A stretch of DNA of 64,000 nt from Sedimentitalea xiamensis (GCF_030164465.1 NZ_JASNJE010000003.1:186001-250000), one strand, 5' to 3'. Positions 48,403-57,228 are shown, numbered from the stretch's first letter. Numbers and translations: made by a program. Notes: generated by a model from the sequence alone, not told the origin.

Positions 48403-48717
48403 TCAGCCCGGACAGGCCATGTCGGCGTGAAATCTCGCAGAGACATCCTGCCACAACCTTCCCTGAACCACCTTGCATCCTGTGGCGGTTTCAAGCGCGC
48501 GCACCGCCTGCGGCGTCAGCAGGGCCACAGGTTTCCCGAACGGTTGCAGGTTGTTGTTGTCGCGTTGCGCGACGAATGCATTGGGTTGCCGCGGCACGGT
48601 CGTGACCGTCCAGTTTCGGCCCATGACCTGAACCACTTTGGTTTCGGTCTGCGAGAACGGTCCGGGCGCGGCGCATCCGGCCAGGACCAGCGCCACTGTC
48701 AGACTCAAGGGTTTCAT
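48403..48717 (-). CDS. Small predicted lipoprotein
   Basis: A 104-aa protein starting MKPLSLTVALVLAGCAAP; LAGC is a lipobox, so Cys14 would be lipidated. I recognise no domain; the mature part has a VVQVMGRNWTVTTV strand-like segment and the last Cys (ADMACPG) may pair with C81. It ends 34 bases before the divergent-GAPDH gene on the same strand. Function unknown. Confidence 0.65.
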   Translation of the reverse strand: MKPLSLTVALVLAGCAAPGPFSQTETKVVQVMGRNWTVTTVPRQPNAFVAQRDNNNLQPFGKPVALLTPQAVRALETATGCKVVQGRLWQDVSARFHADMACPG

Positions 48718-48822
48718 CCGGATAATCTCCACTGCTCATAGACACCAGCACACCAGGCGCGACCGGTCGTTTCCGGAACCAGTGTGATCCAAACTCAGGG
48801 CAACTGCAACGCCGCCGTGCGA

Positions 48823-49650
48823 TCAGCGGAGCCGCAGCGGCATATGCCGGTTCACGTCCTTGTAGAGAAGGTAGCGGAACGGCCCGGGACCGCCGGCATA
48901 GCAGGCCTGCGGGCAGAAGGCGCGCAGCCACATGTAGTCGCCGGCCTCGACTTCGACCCAGTCCTGATTGAGACGGTAGGCCGCCTTGCCCTGAAGAACG
49001 TATAGCCCGTGTTCCATCACATGGGTTTCCAGAAACGGGATCACGCCGCCCGGCTGGAAGGTGACGATGGTCACATGCATGTCGTGGCGCAAATCGGCGG
49101 GATCGACAAAACGCGTCGTGGCCCAGCGGCCTTCGGTACCGGGCATTTCGCTCGGGGTCACGTCGGCATCCCGCGTCACGATCGGGTCGGGCCGCTCTAT
49201 GCCATCGACCGCTTCGTAAGCCTTGCGGATCCAGTGAAACCGCGCGGCCGGTCCGGCGTGATTGTGCAGGGTCCAGTCGCAGCCAGCGGGCAGGTAGGCA
49301 AAGCCGCCGGCTTCCATCACATGGGCGGTGCCCGAGATCGTCAGGGTCATGGCGCCGTCCACCACGAACAGGACGCCTTCGGCGTCAGGGTCGTTTTCAG
49401 GGCGGTCGCTGCCGCCGCCTGCGGACACTTCCATGATGTAATGCGAAAACGTTTCCGCGAAACCGGTCATCGGACGGGCAATGACCCAGAGCCGGGTGGC
49501 GGACCAGTGCGGCAGAAGGCTGGTCGTGATGTCGCGCATCGTGCCTTTCGGAATCACCGCATAGGCGTCGGTGAACATGGCCCTGTCAGTCAGCAACTGC
49601 TCTTGCGGCGGGTGGCCTCCGGTGGGGGCGAAATAGGGGGATATGGACAT
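48823..49650 (-). CDS. allE: (S)-Ureidoglycine aminohydrolase
   Basis: A 275-aa bicupin, the usual length of AllE/YlbA. The C-terminal cupin has the Mn ligand set in PFLETHVMEHGLYVLQGK and the QDWVEVEAGDYMWL strand; the N-terminus shows YAVIPKGTMRDI. It releases ammonia from ureidoglycine to give ureidoglycolate, the substrate of AllA. It is near the other urate genes but separated by the GAPDH and lipoprotein genes. Confidence 0.92.
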   Translation of the reverse strand: MSISPYFAPTGGHPPQEQLLTDRAMFTDAYAVIPKGTMRDITTSLLPHWSATRLWVIARPMTGFAETFSHYIMEVSAGGGSDRPENDPDAEGVLFVVDGAMTLTISGTAHVMEAGGFAYLPAGCDWTLHNHAGPAARFHWIRKAYEAVDGIERPDPIVTRDADVTPSEMPGTEGRWATTRFVDPADLRHDMHVTIVTFQPGGVIPFLETHVMEHGLYVLQGKAAYRLNQDWVEVEAGDYMWLRAFCPQACYAGGPGPFRYLLYKDVNRHMPLRLR

Positions 49651-49863
49651 CTCGTTCCTCGATCAGGGTTCAGTGTCCAGTATGCCGTCAATTTTCCGTC
49701 CGGGCCTAGGGCGGCTGCCCCGAAAGCATTGTTCCGCAATTTTTGAAGATTGCGCGCGGCTCCAAAAAAGAACGGATGCGCCACGGTCAGGTTTGGACAT
49801 CCGCCGTCAGGCGCTGTAATCATGCCATGGCGAAGACAAGCGCCGCGCCAACACGGGGATTTC

Positions 49864-50220
49864 ATGAGCCGTTTTCTGTGCCTGATGGTTTTGCCGTTCC
49901 TTCTGGCCGCCGCACCTGCGCCCGGTGTGGCCAAGTCGCTGTCGAGGATCATCGCCGATTTCGGAGTCAGCCCGCAGGATTTCGATCTGATGTGGAAAAC
50001 CGAGAGCACGCTTTACGAGACCGCGTCTCCGACGCCCGGAAAGACCGCCAGATGGGAAAACCCGCAGTCCGGCTCCAAAGGGTCGGTGACCTTGGAAAAG
50101 ATGCAGGGCAACTGCGCCTACCTGCACCACGTCATCCATGCGAAAGACCGGAAGAACCCGCTGGAATTGCGCAACCGTATGTGCAGGTCGCCGGATGGGC
50201 GATGGCGGGTCACGCCGTAG
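49864..50220 (+). CDS. Secreted small protein resembling RT0821/Lpp0805 surface-antigen type
   Basis: A 118-aa protein starting MSRFLCLMVLPFLLAAAPAP with a signal peptide. The C-terminal half (WENPQSGSKGSV, NCAYLHHVIH, CRSPDGRWRVT) resembles the C-terminal domain of COG4520-type surface antigens, in which this WxNPxTGxxG...CRxxDGxW pattern recurs. Two cysteines may pair. Longer in-frame sequence upstream is non-coding in character. Function unknown. Confidence 0.6.
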   Translation: MSRFLCLMVLPFLLAAAPAPGVAKSLSRIIADFGVSPQDFDLMWKTESTLYETASPTPGKTARWENPQSGSKGSVTLEKMQGNCAYLHHVIHAKDRKNPLELRNRMCRSPDGRWRVTP

Positions 50221-50247
50221 CGCCCTGATCTGCAAGTTCAGGGTCGG

Positions 50248-50940
50248 CTAGGACCGGTCTTCGAGCCGGTGAAAGATATGGGTGAAGGTCGCGGCGCCCA
50301 GAACCGGGACGAAAAGATTGACCAGCGGCACCGACAGGGGAATCGCCATCACCGTGCCGGCGAGCCAGATCGTGCCGGAATTGCGCGACCGCAGGCGTTT
50401 GGCCTCTGTCCGCCCGACGCGCCGGATCGCGGCGAGGGTGAAATATTCGCGCCCCAGAAGGAACCCGTTCAGGGCCCAGAAAATGAAAGGCGCGAGCGGC
50501 GCGAACATCACGTAGAGGATCAGCGCCAGGATATTGGCGACGATCAGAACGCCCAGGAAGCTGACCGTATCCCGGACCGCGTCGGCGAAGGGCACGCCCG
50601 GCACCGGGGGCAGGCCGGGATAATGCCGGTCCTCGACCGCCTGCGCCACCTCGTCCAGAAACAGCGATGTGATGGCCGAGGCGACCGGCACCATCAGGAA
50701 TACCGACAGAACCAGCATGACGCCGACCGATGTCCAGCTCAGAAGGTCGTTCAGCCATGTGACCGGGCCGATCAGAGGCAGGGTCACGTCGTCGCCGACG
50801 ACCCAGCCGATCAGCATCATGACCGCGGCCGTTGCGGCGATCAGCATGCCCAGGGTCAAGGCGATCCCCAGCAGCAGCACCCGCCGGAACCTGGGGTCGC
50901 CGAGCTGGCCCAGGGCCAGCGAAACAGAAGAAAAGATCAT
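50248..50940 (-). CDS. EI24 domain membrane protein (CysZ-like)
   Basis: A 230-aa inner-membrane protein starting MIFSSVSLALGQLGDPRFRR, a start typical of alphaproteobacterial EI24/CysZ family proteins. It has about five hydrophobic segments and the conserved ALNGFLLGREYFTLAA segment. CysZ members move sulfate; other EI24 proteins have no fixed role. It overlaps the nitroreductase gene by four bases, so they form an operon. Confidence 0.8.
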   Translation of the reverse strand: MIFSSVSLALGQLGDPRFRRVLLLGIALTLGMLIAATAAVMMLIGWVVGDDVTLPLIGPVTWLNDLLSWTSVGVMLVLSVFLMVPVASAITSLFLDEVAQAVEDRHYPGLPPVPGVPFADAVRDTVSFLGVLIVANILALILYVMFAPLAPFIFWALNGFLLGREYFTLAAIRRVGRTEAKRLRSRNSGTIWLAGTVMAIPLSVPLVNLFVPVLGAATFTHIFHRLEDRS

Positions 50941-51515
50941 TCCGTCACCCACTGCACGATCTGCCCGAGATCCGGGCGCGGACGTTCCGGTGGCGCGGAT
51001 TGTTCGGTGCCGATGTGGATGAAGCCCGCGATCCGTTCCTCGGGCGCAAGCCCGAGTCCCTGTGCGCGGAACACCGGGTCGTGGCTGACCCATCCGCTCA
51101 GCCAGTTCGCGCCCCAACCAGACGCCAGGGCCGCGTTCAGCAGCGCCAGGCAAACCGCCCCGGCAGAATAGCTCTGTTCGATCGGCGGGATCTTGTCGGA
51201 AGGTTTATGCGATTCGACAACCGCCACCGCCAGGTTGCCCTGGTCGAACTGGCTGCGGCCCTTGGCGGTGTCTTCCGGGGATTTTCCCAGCGCGGCCCCG
51301 CGCGTTTCAGCGAGTTCCGCCAGCCGCGCCATCGCGGCCCCCTCGACGACGATGAAACGCCAGGGTTCCAGCTTGCCGTGATCCGGGCTTCGGGCCGCGG
51401 CGGTCAGGATCGGCATCAGTTGATCCCGGTTCGGCACCGGCGGGACCAGTGTCTTGGCCGGGCGCGACCTGCGCGACAACAGGAAATCCAGCGCGGCGGG
51501 GTTGGGATCGGGCAT
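50937..51515 (-). CDS. Nitroreductase family oxidoreductase
   Basis: A 192-aa FMN-dependent nitroreductase-fold protein (YdjA-like length). SRRSRPAKTL near residue 14 and AARSPDHGKLEPWRFIVVEG form the FMN-binding Arg/Ser pattern; GWGANWLSGW is the later conserved segment. Probably reduces quinones, nitro compounds or a flavin-linked substrate with NAD(P)H. Physiological substrate unknown. First gene of the pair with the EI24 protein. Confidence 0.85.
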   Translation of the reverse strand: MPDPNPAALDFLLSRRSRPAKTLVPPVPNRDQLMPILTAAARSPDHGKLEPWRFIVVEGAAMARLAELAETRGAALGKSPEDTAKGRSQFDQGNLAVAVVESHKPSDKIPPIEQSYSAGAVCLALLNAALASGWGANWLSGWVSHDPVFRAQGLGLAPEERIAGFIHIGTEQSAPPERPRPDLGQIVQWVTE

Positions 51516-51600
51516 GTGGCGGACCTTTTTCTGGCGGTTGCGACCTCATGTCGGCGCTTTGCACCGGGTTTTCAAGCCGGAAACACGCCTGCTCCCGCGT

Positions 51601-52713
51601 TCATGCCCCCGGTGCGAGGACGTCCGCCGCATCGCGCACCACTTCGCGCAGGAAGGCGTCGAACCGGGCGGAGGGCTGGCGGACGGCAAAGGTTTCGGCC
51701 ATCGGGTCGGGCGCCGCGATGCTGCTGCCGGACAGGGCCTGAAGCGTCGCGTGCCCGCAGAAGGGCACATACATTTCCGAATACCCACCCTCGTGCACCA
51801 GCACAAGGCGGCCGCCACACAGATCCTGCGCCAAGTCCTTCACCCGCAGGGTCATCTGGCGAAACGTGTCCGCCGTGGCCAGCATTCGCGCCAGCGGATC
51901 GCAGGCCGACGCATCATATCCGCAGGCCACGATGATCAGGTCGGGCTTGAAACGGACCAGTGCGGGAAGAACGATCTCGTCCATCACCGCCAGATAGGCC
52001 GTGTGACCGGCCCCGGCGGGCAGCGGCACGTTCATGTTGAAACCTTTGCCCGCGCCGCGGCCCCGGTCCCCGATCGCCCCGGTGTCCAGCGGGTAGTTCC
52101 CTTCCTGATGCACCGAGATCGTCAGAACGTCATCGCGGTCGTAATAGATCGCCTCGGTGCCGTTTCCGTGGTGCACGTCCCAGTCGATGACCGCGACCCG
52201 GCCCAGACCATGCCGCGCCTTCGCGGACTCGATGGCGATGGCGATATTGGCCAGAAGGCAGAACCCGTTGGGGAAATCGGGCAGGCAGTGATGCCCCGGC
52301 GGGCGCGACAGGGCGTAGGCATTGTCGAGCGTGCCGGTCAGCACCGCGTCGACGGCGGCGATGGACAGGCCGGCCGAAAGCGCCGCGATTTCAAACCCGC
52401 CGGCGGCAAAGGGGGTGCGCCGCCCCAGTTCGCCGCCTCCCGCATCCGACAGGCGCTTGAACTCGCTCAGATAGCTCTCAGGATGCACCCGTCTCAAATC
52501 CTCCCATGCCGCCGGCGGGGCGCTGGCCATCGCCAGTTCGGCGCTCAGTCCGGTGACGTCCATCAGGTTCTTCAGCCGCCGCTTGGTTTCCGGGTTCTCG
52601 GGCAGTCCGCCCGCGACCTGCGGCTGCACCAGCCCGCCGACGGGCAGGGTGAACACGTAATTGCCCCCCGCGTGCCAGAAGCACCGCTCGTCCCAGAAGA
52701 ATCCTGTCGCCAT
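51601..52713 (-). CDS. Histone deacetylase-like amidohydrolase
   Basis: A 370-aa zinc amidohydrolase of the HDAC/acetylpolyamine family. Active-site features: GHH (140-142), DWDVHHGNG with D179 and H181 as metal ligands, D267 in CGYDAS, and HEGGYSEMYVPF with the catalytic Tyr near 312. In bacteria these enzymes deacetylate polyamines or small amides. All catalytic residues are present. Substrate is unknown; it stands alone between the nitroreductase and a small conserved gene. Confidence 0.88.
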   Translation of the reverse strand: MATGFFWDERCFWHAGGNYVFTLPVGGLVQPQVAGGLPENPETKRRLKNLMDVTGLSAELAMASAPPAAWEDLRRVHPESYLSEFKRLSDAGGGELGRRTPFAAGGFEIAALSAGLSIAAVDAVLTGTLDNAYALSRPPGHHCLPDFPNGFCLLANIAIAIESAKARHGLGRVAVIDWDVHHGNGTEAIYYDRDDVLTISVHQEGNYPLDTGAIGDRGRGAGKGFNMNVPLPAGAGHTAYLAVMDEIVLPALVRFKPDLIIVACGYDASACDPLARMLATADTFRQMTLRVKDLAQDLCGGRLVLVHEGGYSEMYVPFCGHATLQALSGSSIAAPDPMAETFAVRQPSARFDAFLREVVRDAADVLAPGA

Positions 52714-52790
52714 CCTTGAAGTCCCTTTTCCGCCCGTCGCGGCGACTATTCCCGCCGACGCCGCAAAAGTCTATGGCGCTTCGGCCGCTG

Positions 52791-53036
52791 TTAGTCCGGT
52801 TCGGATGACTGGCGCAACTGATACACGCCTTCGGGCAGATCGAGCGCCGCCGCAAGATCGCGCAGCTGCTCGGGCGACAGGGTCACTTTCTGAACGGTAT
52901 CGGTGCGCGGATCGTATTGTTCCACGGTCACGCATTCCGCGAAGCCGTTGATCACCACGTCTTCCTGCAACGGGGCCGCGCCCTCGTCCACAAGGGTTAT
53001 CACGGTTGCGTCGAATTCGTGCTCGATCGAAAACAT
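52791..53036 (-). CDS. Small conserved protein of unknown function
   Basis: An 81-aa acidic cytoplasmic protein starting MFSIEHEFDATVITLVDEG. No signal peptide or Cys motif. The pattern LSPEQLRDLAAALDLPEGVYQL suggests a helical C-terminus. I believe close relatives occur in Rhodobacterales but cannot name a family. It is divergent from the M48 lipoprotein gene. Confidence 0.65.
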   Translation of the reverse strand: MFSIEHEFDATVITLVDEGAAPLQEDVVINGFAECVTVEQYDPRTDTVQKVTLSPEQLRDLAAALDLPEGVYQLRQSSEPD

Positions 53037-53176
53037 GCGCCCAAATTGCCGGTGCCTCCGGTGCAATGCAAGCGCAGTTTGCAGCACCACGGATGCAATG
53101 GGCGCTGGCGACCCGCAGGGGGGGTGCCTATATTGGCGTCACTGCCATCCAAACGGCAACCCTGAAAGGAAAATCC

Positions 53177-53893
53177 GTGCGCTGGGCTGTGTTATCGCTG
53201 GTCGCTACCGTTGTTCTGGGCGCTTGCAGCGTTGCCCCGCCCCCCACCGCGCAACCACCGGCGGCCACCGGTGCTGCGGCTTGGGAAAACCTGTCCCCGG
53301 AACAGGCCGCGCGCAATTTCACCACCGTCGTGCGGGCGGTGGAGCCGGTGGCCGAGCGCGAATGCCGCCGGCGCGCACCCCGGCTGAACTGCGACTTCCT
53401 GATCGCGGTCGATCCGAACCCGCGCGAGCAGCCCAATGCCTTCCAGAGCGAGGACTCGCAGGGGCGGCCGGTTCTGACCTTCACTGTGTCGCTGATCGGC
53501 AGCGTCCGCAATGCCGATGAAATGGCGTTCGTGATCGGCCATGAAGCCGCCCATCATGTGGCCAACCACCTGGAACGGCAGCGTCTGAACGCGGCGACGG
53601 GCGCGCTGGTGTTCGGCAATCTGGCGACGCTGACCGGCGGCGCGGCGGCGGATGTGGCGACGGCGCAGGAACTGGGGGCGGCGGTCGGTGCGCGGGCCTA
53701 TTCCAAGGAATTCGAGCTGGAAGCCGATGAACTGGGAACCGTCATCACATACCGTGCCGGTTTCGATCCCCTCGTGGGTGCGGAATTCTTCATGCGCATC
53801 CCGGATCCGGGGGACCGGTTCCTGGGCAGCCATCCGCCCAACGCTTCCCGCATCGAAACGGTCCGGCGCACCATGCGCGCGCTCGGCGGCTGA
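53177..53893 (+). CDS. M48 family metalloprotease lipoprotein
   Basis: A 238-aa protein with a GTG start behind AAAGGA. The signal peptide ends in a lipobox (VVLGAC, Cys17). Zinc motif HEAAHH has H122, E123 and H126, with the third ligand in FELEADELG near 187. It resembles the YcaL/LoiP group of periplasmic proteases in envelope quality control. Start at GTG chosen because it places the signal peptide at the N-terminus. Confidence 0.87.
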   Translation: MRWAVLSLVATVVLGACSVAPPPTAQPPAATGAAAWENLSPEQAARNFTTVVRAVEPVAERECRRRAPRLNCDFLIAVDPNPREQPNAFQSEDSQGRPVLTFTVSLIGSVRNADEMAFVIGHEAAHHVANHLERQRLNAATGALVFGNLATLTGGAAADVATAQELGAAVGARAYSKEFELEADELGTVITYRAGFDPLVGAEFFMRIPDPGDRFLGSHPPNASRIETVRRTMRALGG

Positions 53894-53987
53894 CGCCCGC
53901 GGTGCCGTCGTTTTGATGCATGTCAAGGCACCGGATATCATTCGCCGTAAGTTCGACCCGTTGATGGACGCGCGGGGAGTCGCCAGC

Positions 53988-54239
53988 ATGCTCAGCATCG
54001 ATCAGATCAGGCGCCACGCCGCGCTGCTTGACAGGATGGCGGACGCGGTGGGCCTCGATCTTCAGGATCTGGCGATATCCGGGCGCATGTCGATGGACAA
54101 TCTGGCGAGCGCCGTTCTGCGCTGCGCAAATTGCGCCCATCCGGATCGCTGTTCGGAATGGCTGCGCGCGGACACCCGCTCGCTGCCGGAATTCTGTCTC
54201 AACAAACTGGAATTGCAGGAGCTTGCGGAAGATGCCTGA
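53988..54239 (+). CDS. DUF6455-like small Cys protein, copy 1
   Basis: An 83-aa protein starting MLSIDQIRRHAALLDRM. It has a helical N-terminal half and the pattern CANCAHPDRCSEWL, with a final FCLNKLEL. The CxxC...C..WL...C arrangement could bind a metal ion or form disulfides; there is no signal peptide, so it is cytoplasmic. It overlaps copy 2 by eight bases. Family assignment is from memory of the pattern; function unknown. Confidence 0.7.
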   Translation: MLSIDQIRRHAALLDRMADAVGLDLQDLAISGRMSMDNLASAVLRCANCAHPDRCSEWLRADTRSLPEFCLNKLELQELAEDA

Positions 54240-54546
54240 CCCTGAAGACATGCCGGAAAGACAGCCCCGCCGGCTCGGGCGGATGATGCGCCACGTGCGG
54301 CTGGTGTCGCGGATGGCGAAAGCCACGCAGACCGATCTGGTCGAAGCCTCGGAAGCCGGCACCCTGACGCAGCCGGACTGGGCCGACATGGTTCAGACCT
54401 GCCGTTGCTGCACCGGGGCCGATCGGTGCCCGGAGTGGCTCGACGATCATCCCTGTGCCGACGGGGCGCCGGCCTATTGCCTCAATCGCGGCCGGTTCAA
54501 ACGGCTCCGGGCGCAGTCGGAGGAGCAGGCGGCCGGGGGGGTCTGA
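54232..54546 (+). CDS. DUF6455-like small Cys protein, copy 2
   Basis: A 104-aa paralogue starting MPDPEDMPERQPR. It aligns with copy 1 along its length: RMAKATQTDLVEASEAGTL, CRCCTGADRCPEWL and YCLNRGRFKRL. It has an extra Cys directly in the pair (CRCC) and another in the DDHPCADG loop. Eight-base overlap with copy 1 shows coupled translation. Function unknown. Confidence 0.7.
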   Translation: MPDPEDMPERQPRRLGRMMRHVRLVSRMAKATQTDLVEASEAGTLTQPDWADMVQTCRCCTGADRCPEWLDDHPCADGAPAYCLNRGRFKRLRAQSEEQAAGGV

Positions 54547-54547
54547 C

Positions 54548-54817
54548 ATGGACGGATCGCAAACGCATCTCGAAGGGATCGACCGGCATTTCTGGCTGAC
54601 CCGGTCCGTGGCCCGCGTGATGGGAATCAGCCTGTCCAGGGCGATGCGCGAAGGCCGGCTCAACCCGGCGGAGTATTGCGAAATGGTGGCCCGCTGCCGG
54701 TCGGGAAACTGCCACGAAGCCTGCCAGCAGTGGCTGGCGCGCCATGTTGGGCCGGCCGAAACAGCGCCGTCCGGCTGTCTGCACCGGGACTGGCTGGACC
54801 GGCTGCGCAAAGCTTGA
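54548..54817 (+). CDS. DUF6455-like small Cys protein, copy 3
   Basis: An 89-aa paralogue one base after copy 2. The Cys pattern is shifted: CRSGNCHEACQQWL and GCLHRDWLDRL. The N-terminal HFWLTRSVARVMGISLSRAM aligns with the other two. Three adjacent diverged copies are best explained by tandem duplication. Function unknown. Confidence 0.7.
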   Translation: MDGSQTHLEGIDRHFWLTRSVARVMGISLSRAMREGRLNPAEYCEMVARCRSGNCHEACQQWLARHVGPAETAPSGCLHRDWLDRLRKA

Positions 54818-54892
54818 CGGCGCGGTCGGATCGCGGTGCAGTGCCCGAAAGGCGCGCCGGGACGCCGGGAACGCGGGTGTCACAGGATCAGA

Positions 54893-55252
54893 ATGCAGGT
54901 TTTTGACGGTTTCCTGACGGATCGCGGCAGCAAATACGCGGTGTCCGGCGGCCCGGTTTCGGACCGGGACGGGGCGCAGGATTTTGTCCGGTCGCTGTGC
55001 CGGGACCGGAAGTTCGCCAAGGCCACGCATAACACCTGGGGGGTCCTTCTGGATGACGGGCCGCTCAAGAACGACGACGGGGAGAGCGGCGCCGGGATGG
55101 TCATCCTGCGCATGCTCGAACGCGAAGGGCTGCGCAATCACATCATCGTCGTGACCCGCTGGTATGGCGGCAAGAAGCTGGGCGGCGACCGGTTCCGCCG
55201 GGTGCAGGACGCGGTGCGTCACTACCTGGAGCACCGCGATCCGGCGGGCTGA
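54893..55252 (+). CDS. IMPACT/YigZ family protein, N-domain only
   Basis: A 119-aa protein starting MQVFDGFLTDRGSKY, matching the N-terminal (ribosomal S5-like) domain of the IMPACT family: ATHNTWGVLLDDG, NDDGESGAG and VTRWYGGKKLGG. The usual C-terminal ferredoxin-like domain (YigZ is ~204 aa) is absent, so it is a one-domain version. Role unknown; possibly RNA or ribosome related. Confidence 0.8.
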   Translation: MQVFDGFLTDRGSKYAVSGGPVSDRDGAQDFVRSLCRDRKFAKATHNTWGVLLDDGPLKNDDGESGAGMVILRMLEREGLRNHIIVVTRWYGGKKLGGDRFRRVQDAVRHYLEHRDPAG

Positions 55253-55311
55253 ACGGGCATGCACGGCCCGTGCATACCGCGTGCATACGCCGTGCAGACG
55301 CGGATGCGCCC

Positions 55312-55554
55312 TTAGAGCCGGGCGTGGGAGCCGTCGCAGAGCGGCGGCTTGCCGGTCTGCTTGCAGCCGCAGAAGAACAGTTTCCTGTCGGACTCGGCGG
55401 TGTATCTGACCGGGGTGATGTCGGTGACCTTGTGGCTGCCGTCGCAGAAGGGCTGTTTCGCGGACCGTCCGCAGGCGCACCAGAAATAGGTCTTTCCTTC
55501 AACGACCTCGACCGGGAAGGGGGCTTTCTGGGCGATGACGGGTGCGTCTGGCAT
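55312..55554 (-). CDS. Tandem CDGSH iron-sulfur domain protein
   Basis: An 80-aa protein starting MPDAPVIAQKAPF. Two CDGSH motifs are visible: CACGRSAKQPFCDGSH and CGCKQTGKPPLCDGSH, each giving the Cys3-His set of a [2Fe-2S] cluster. It resembles the miner2-type bacterial proteins with two clusters per chain. Probably an electron or redox-sensing protein in the cytoplasm. Confidence 0.9.
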   Translation of the reverse strand: MPDAPVIAQKAPFPVEVVEGKTYFWCACGRSAKQPFCDGSHKVTDITPVRYTAESDRKLFFCGCKQTGKPPLCDGSHARL

Positions 55555-55677
55555 GGTGTCTGCTCCTGCTGAACTGGCTGTCACGAACCTGACAGGAAAT
55601 GCCGCAAGGTCAAGCGATGCCGCGGATCACGGTGGCGGCCCGCCGCAAGGGCACAGGCGACCGGCCGGGGGAGGCGT

Positions 55678-57048
55678 TCATCCGGCCGGCTTGCCCCAGA
55701 GATCGTAATCCGCCGCCTCGTCCACGAGGACGGAGAGGATATCGCCGGGGGACAGCGATTCGAAGCCTTCGTCGATGAACAGGTTGCCGTCGATTTCCGG
55801 CGCGTCGGCCATGGTCCGGCAGGTGGCGGCGGTATCGTCGACCTCGTCGACGATGACCTGCAGGGTCTTGCCCACCCTGGCGGCCAGTTTCGATTCGGAA
55901 ATGGCCTGGGCCCTGGCCATGAACCGGTCCCAGCGGTCCTGTTTGACCTCTTCCGGCACGTGATCCGGCAGGGCGTTGCTGCGGGCCCCGGCGACGTTTT
56001 CGTACTGAAAACAGCCGACGCGGTCCAGCTGCGCCTCGTGAAGCCAGTCCAGCAGGGTCTGGAACTCGGCCTCGGTCTCGCCGGGATAGCCGACGATGAA
56101 GGTGCTGCGCAGGGTGATGTCCGGGCAGATCGCGCGCCAGGCGGCGATTTCATCCAGCGTGCGGGCGGCGGCGGCCGGGCGCGCCATGCGTTTCAGCGTG
56201 TCCGGATGGGCATGCTGGAACGGGATGTCCAGATAGGGCAGCAGGCCGTTTTCCGGGTCCGCCATCAGCGGCACCAGATCGCGCACGAAAGGATAGGGAT
56301 AGACGTAATGCAGGCGCACCCAGGCGCCGAGACTGCCGAGATCGCGGGCCAGCGGCAGGATCGGGTGCCTGTGGTCGCGGCCGCGGATATCGGTGCCATA
56401 GGCGCTGGTGTCCTGGCTGATGACCAGGAGTTCGCGCACGCCGTTTTCGACCAGCTTTTCCGCTTCGCGCATCACCGCATGGGCCGGGCGGCTGACCAGT
56501 CTGCCGCGCATGTCCGGGATGATGCAGAACCTGCACTTGTGGTTGCAGCCTTCTGAAATCTTGAGATAACTGTAGTGACGCGGGGTCAGGGAGACGCCGG
56601 TCGCGGGCAGCAGGTCGATGAACGGATCCGGGTCCGGCGGCACGGTGGCGTGGACCGCGTCCAGCACCTGTTCGTATTGCTGCGGCCCGGTCACCGCCAG
56701 GATGCGCGGGTGGTGGCTGCGGATATAGTCGGGTTCCGCCCCGAGGCAGCCGGTGACGATCACCTTGCCGTTCTCGGTCAGCGCCTCGCCGATGGCGTCG
56801 AGGCTTTCGGCCTTCGCGCTGTCCAGAAACCCGCAGGTGTTGACGATCACCGCGTCGGCCCCGGCATAGTCGGGCGAGATGGCGTAGCCTTCGGCGCGCA
56901 GCCGGGTCAGGATGCGTTCGCTGTCCACCAGCGCCTTGGGGCAGCCGAGGCTGACCATGCCGATGGTGGGCTGGCCGGCGCGGGGCGTGTCGGCCAGGCG
57001 GGCGCGGGGGGCGATGTCGGGGCGCAGGTTCGGCGGGTTGGTTGTCAT
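55678..57048 (-). CDS. rimO: Ribosomal protein S12 methylthiotransferase
   Basis: A 456-aa radical SAM enzyme. N-terminal MTTase domain ([18 protein letters not shown]), radical SAM core with CNHKCRFC as [4Fe-4S] ligands near 165, and a C-terminal TRAM domain. It adds a methylthio group to Asp of S12. MSLGCPK and length distinguish it from MiaB. Monocistronic here. Confidence 0.95.
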   Translation of the reverse strand: MTTNPPNLRPDIAPRARLADTPRAGQPTIGMVSLGCPKALVDSERILTRLRAEGYAISPDYAGADAVIVNTCGFLDSAKAESLDAIGEALTENGKVIVTGCLGAEPDYIRSHHPRILAVTGPQQYEQVLDAVHATVPPDPDPFIDLLPATGVSLTPRHYSYLKISEGCNHKCRFCIIPDMRGRLVSRPAHAVMREAEKLVENGVRELLVISQDTSAYGTDIRGRDHRHPILPLARDLGSLGAWVRLHYVYPYPFVRDLVPLMADPENGLLPYLDIPFQHAHPDTLKRMARPAAAARTLDEIAAWRAICPDITLRSTFIVGYPGETEAEFQTLLDWLHEAQLDRVGCFQYENVAGARSNALPDHVPEEVKQDRWDRFMARAQAISESKLAARVGKTLQVIVDEVDDTAATCRTMADAPEIDGNLFIDEGFESLSPGDILSVLVDEAADYDLWGKPAG

Positions 57049-57134
57049 TCCGGCGCATATAGGCGGGAAACGCGCCTCTGCCTAGGGTCGAGTTGCGGAC
57101 AGGGTTGCCTGCGGGGACCGGTGGCGGCGGAAAG

Positions 57135-57186
57135 CCGGGGCTCTGCCCCGGACCCCGGAGTATTTCTGCAAAGATGAAACTCCGGG
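57135..57186. repeat. REP-like extragenic palindromic element
   Basis: CCGGGG (57135-57140) and CCCCGG (57146-57151) form a first stem, and CCCGGAGT (57154-57161) with ACTCCGGG (57179-57186) a second one around ATTTCTGCAAAGATGAA. I associate this GGGCTCTGCCCCGGACCCCGGAGTATTT type of sequence with dispersed extragenic repeats in Rhodobacterales. It lies between rimO and pgm and could also terminate pgm. Confidence 0.55.
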
Positions 57187-57228
57187 CCGGGGCGGGACGC
57201 GGTATCCTTGCGGTTGCCGCGCCGGGGG

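Noticed and set aside
51601-52713. Considered a eukaryote-like histone deacetylase acquired by transfer
   Set aside because: Bacterial acetylpolyamine amidohydrolases have the same motifs; no composition change was seen.
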